A stretch of 8,670 nucleotides of DNA. Source: Planctomycetota bacterium (GTDB taxonomy: Bacteria; Planctomycetota; UBA11346). The stretch lies in contig JACDGQ010000102.1 in NCBI GenBank assembly GCA_013821615.1, positions 1-8,670 on the forward strand, read 5' to 3'. Positions 6,765-8,670 of this stretch are shown here, in pieces (the first letter of the stretch is position 1; every line of letters starts with the position of its first letter). Under the pieces are notes generated by a model, which saw nothing but the letters and a program-made list of their open reading frames with translations, was not told the DNA's origin and did not search any database. A program made the position numbers and the translations under genes.

Positions 6765-7682
6765 ATGTCCCTGCACATTCCCGTCATGTCCATCGCGCGC
6801 ACGTTCGCGTCCAGCTTGCTGCTGTGCGCTGGCGTGGCCCTGGGATGCCGCGCCGCGACCGCCGAGCCGCCGCAGGTCGCTCAGCTGACGGCTGCAGGCA
6901 TCACGGTGCATCCCATCGCGGGCGGCTGGGAGGTCGAGGTCAAGTCGCCGGACCTGATGACGGAGACCACCTGCCGTGCGCTCGCGACGCTGCCCGATCT
7001 GCGCGCCTTCTCGTCGGGTGGTGAGAAGTTCGGCGACGCGGAGTTCGCGCGCCTGGCGAAGATCACCTCGCTGCAGCGTATCTTCCTCAATGGCTGTGCG
7101 GTGACGGACGCCGGTCTGGCGGCCGTCGCGGCGCTGCCGGAGCTGCAGTACCTCGGCTTCCACCACTCGCAGACGTTGACCGGCAGCGGCCTGGCCGCGT
7201 TCGTGAACTCCGCCAGCCTCACCGCCGTCGAATTCGGCGGCTGCATCATCGGCGATGATGGCGTGAAGGTCATCGCCCGGCTCAAGCAGCTGAAGGACCT
7301 GCGGCTCGGCCACGTCCGCATCACCCGCGCCAGCTTTCCGCTGATCGCCGGCATGGAGCACCTCGAACGCCTCGAGATCACCCCGAACTGGGATCCGCAG
7401 GCCTACACTGCGCACGACTTCGCCGCCTTCAGCGCGATGAAGGCGCTGAAAGAGGTCGAGATCCACGACATGGTGCTGCCGTACGGGGATGGCCTGGACC
7501 ACCTCGCCGCCATCCCGTCGCTGAAGAAGCTCAAGCTGTACTGGGCCTACGTCGGCGCGGCCGACCAGCAGGCGTTCGCGGCCAAACGGCCCGATGTGGC
7601 GCTGGATGTGCAGTACCCCGCCGGTGATGACAAGCTCGCCCAATACGAGAAGCGCGTGGCGGAGCTGAAGGCGGGCAAGTGA
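6765..7682 (+). CDS. Exported leucine-rich-repeat protein
   Basis: A 305-residue protein. Start chosen at the ATG at 6765, with GAGG at 6754-6757; a second in-frame ATG at 6786 would also leave a usable signal peptide. The signal sequence spans about residues 8-33, with likely cleavage after ATA (residues 31-33). Cys28 lies in a poor lipobox (VALGC), so a lipoprotein is possible but less likely. Residues about 60-285 are a chain of six or seven leucine-rich repeats of the ribonuclease-inhibitor/F-box-like kind (LQRIFLNGCAVTDAGLAAV, LTAVEFGGCIIGDDGVKVI, LKDLRLGHVRITRASFPLI), giving a curved binding scaffold. The tail is a short charged helix (LAQYEKRVAELKAGK). No enzymatic domain is seen, so it probably binds protein or glycan. 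It follows the DUF1552 gene by 50 bases and may belong to the same transcript. Such small LRR proteins are frequent in planctomycete-type genomes; the partner is unknown. Confidence 0.88.
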   Translation: MSLHIPVMSIARTFASSLLLCAGVALGCRAATAEPPQVAQLTAAGITVHPIAGGWEVEVKSPDLMTETTCRALATLPDLRAFSSGGEKFGDAEFARLAKITSLQRIFLNGCAVTDAGLAAVAALPELQYLGFHHSQTLTGSGLAAFVNSASLTAVEFGGCIIGDDGVKVIARLKQLKDLRLGHVRITRASFPLIAGMEHLERLEITPNWDPQAYTAHDFAAFSAMKALKEVEIHDMVLPYGDGLDHLAAIPSLKKLKLYWAYVGAADQQAFAAKRPDVALDVQYPAGDDKLAQYEKRVAELKAGK

Positions 7683-7696
7683 GACAGAGCGGACGC

Positions 7697-7753
7697 GGCG
7701 CGCGCATCTGCGGCGCGCCAGGCGTACGGAGGGACATACGGGTGCGCAACCCG
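7697..7753 (+). other. Two short hairpins after the LRR gene, possible weak terminator or mRNA processing structure
   Basis: GGCGCGC (7697-7703) pairs with GCGCGCC (7713-7719) across a nine-base loop, and CGGGT (7739-7743) pairs with ACCCG (7749-7753) across GCGCA. A CTTTT run begins eight bases after the second hairpin (7761-7765), too far and too short for a classic intrinsic terminator. The pair could attenuate or divide transcription between the LRR and DUF5703 genes, or be incidental GC-rich pairing. Confidence 0.25.
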
Positions 7754-7773
7754 CTCATCACTTTTGCGCTCGC

Positions 7774-7782
7774 ATTGTCAAT
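7774..7782 (+). promoter_or_regulatory. Short palindrome upstream of the DUF5703 gene
   Basis: ATTGTCAAT is a palindrome (ATTG-T-CAAT) in the only AT-rich part of the 115-base gap, 15 bases before the DUF5703 start. It resembles the ATTGCAAT core of the palindrome at 2192-2201 ahead of the operon, differing by one central base. No clear -35/-10 pair accompanies it on the plus strand. It may be an operator shared with the upstream promoter, or chance. Confidence 0.2.
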
Positions 7783-7797
7783 ATGAACGGAGACCCC

Positions 7798-8670
7798 ATG
7801 CACCATCACTCCAGAGCCGCCCTCCTGGCGGCGCTCGTCGCTCTCCTGCTGCCGCTCGGCGCCGCGGAGGACCCGTACACCGTGACCTGGGAGGCCTCGG
7901 GTACGGACTACCGCGATTCCATGCCGATCGGCAACGGCGACGTGGGCATGAACCTGTGGACCGAAGCGAATGGCGACGTCGTGCTGCTGATCAGCAAGAC
8001 CGACGCGTGGAGCGAGAACGGCCAGCTGCTCAAGCTCGGGCGGGTGCGCGTGGCGCTGACACCGAGCCCGTTCCGCGCGGGCGCGTCCTTCCGCCAGGTG
8101 CTGCGCGCGCGCGATGGCGTGATCGAGATCCACGGCGACGGCCAGGCCGTGCTGCAGGCGTGGGTCGACAGCGATGCGCCGGTCATCCACCTGCAGCTGA
8201 TGGACGAGCAGCCGCGCATGGCCCGCGTGGCCCTCGAGCTGTGGCGCACCGCGCCGCGCCGCCTGGACGACAGCAAGGAGAACAAGGAGCTCCACCAGGG
8301 CCTGCGCGAATTGCAGGGCTCGCCGGGGGGCGGGCCGACCATCGATCCCGACACGGTGCTGGCGGCGCCGGACAGCCTGATCTGGCTGCACCACAACGCG
8401 CGCAGCATCTATGGCGACCTGCTGCGCAACCAGCACCTCGAGGCGCTGCAGGCCGCGCATCCCGACCCCCTGATCAATCGCAATGTCGGCGCGCTGGCGC
8501 GCGGCCCTGGACTGGTCGTCGTGGACGACCACGCGCTGGCCACCGCGAGCCCGCAGCCCGGGCTGCGCCTGGACATCACCGCCTTCGCCAATGTCGCGGA
8601 GCGCAGCGAGGACTGGCGCACCGGCCTGCAGGCGACCGCTGCGCAGGCCGCCGCCCGTGATGTGGCCGCC
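7798..8670 (+). CDS. Exported DUF5703 glycoside-hydrolase-like protein, N-terminal part; 3' end beyond window
   Basis: The frame is open from the ATG at 7798 to the right edge (291 codons, no stop). GGAG at 7789-7792 lies five bases before the ATG. Residues 1-23 are a Sec signal peptide ending GAA before Glu-Asp; the HHH after the initiator Met is native sequence. The mature N-terminus has the DUF5703 signature: SMPIGNGDVGMNLWTEANGD (about residues 41-60), then LLISKTDAW, ENGQLLKLGRVRV and PSPF. This resembles the N-terminal beta-sandwich of GH95/GH65-type clan enzymes, which precedes an (alpha/alpha)6 barrel. The family is usually about 700-850 residues, so roughly a third is visible and any catalytic acids would lie outside. 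Expected role: cleavage of an oligosaccharide or glycan side chain in the periplasm or outside the cell; substrate unknown. Being last of four co-directional genes and facing the beta-helix gene across the locus, it supports a glycan-processing role for the cluster. Confidence 0.88.
   Translation, partial: MHHHSRAALLAALVALLLPLGAAEDPYTVTWEASGTDYRDSMPIGNGDVGMNLWTEANGDVVLLISKTDAWSENGQLLKLGRVRVALTPSPFRAGASFRQVLRARDGVIEIHGDGQAVLQAWVDSDAPVIHLQLMDEQPRMARVALELWRTAPRRLDDSKENKELHQGLRELQGSPGGGPTIDPDTVLAAPDSLIWLHHNARSIYGDLLRNQHLEALQAAHPDPLINRNVGALARGPGLVVVDDHALATASPQPGLRLDITAFANVAERSEDWRTGLQATAAQAAARDVAA

Noticed and set aside
7798..7809. Three histidines after the initiator Met, resembling an affinity tag
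   Set aside because: Only three residues with mixed codons, in natural genomic context with a native ribosome site; no vector sequence is present.
7531..8660. Open frames on both strands over the DUF5703 gene (plus 7764-8660, minus 7531-8532)
   Set aside because: The frame from 7798 has a ribosome site, a signal peptide and DUF5703 motifs; the others are compositional shadows.

Overview
The window is high-GC bacterial DNA, about two thirds G+C by eye, with strong G/C preference at third codon positions. It most likely comes from a member of the Planctomycetota–Verrucomicrobiota–Lentisphaerota group. That placement rests on gene content: a multi-domain PSCyt/PSD (DUF1587–1595–1592–1588–1585) cytochrome-like protein paired with a DUF1552 protein, plus a DUF5703 glycosidase-like protein and a secreted parallel beta-helix protein. 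These families are concentrated in that group. No rRNA, tRNA, CRISPR array, insertion sequence or integrase was seen.

Layout. (1) Minus strand, from beyond the left edge to 1887: a secreted right-handed parallel beta-helix protein, complete at its N-terminus and probably only a few residues short of its C-terminus. (2) 1888-2496: a divergent intergenic region of about 600 bases with candidate promoters facing both ways, two short palindromes and several inverted repeats. (3) Plus strand, 2497-5352: a large exported protein with two haem-attachment motifs; its exact start is unresolved. (4) 5365-6714: a Tat-exported DUF1552 protein, 12 bases downstream. (5) 6765-7682: an exported leucine-rich-repeat protein. 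(6) 7798 to the right edge: the N-terminal third or so of an exported DUF5703 protein.

Reading them together: all five proteins carry export signals, and the four plus-strand genes are co-directional with gaps of 12, 50 and 115 bases, so they may form one operon. The outer two genes (beta-helix and DUF5703) resemble polysaccharide- or oligosaccharide-processing enzymes. The inner two (PSCyt/PSD and DUF1552) are a recurrent but functionally uncharacterised pair with likely redox capacity. The plausible, unproven picture is an extracytoplasmic glycan-processing locus with a haem-protein module embedded in it. The least understood parts are the 1888-2610 control/leader region and the roles of the haem protein, the DUF1552 protein and the LRR protein.
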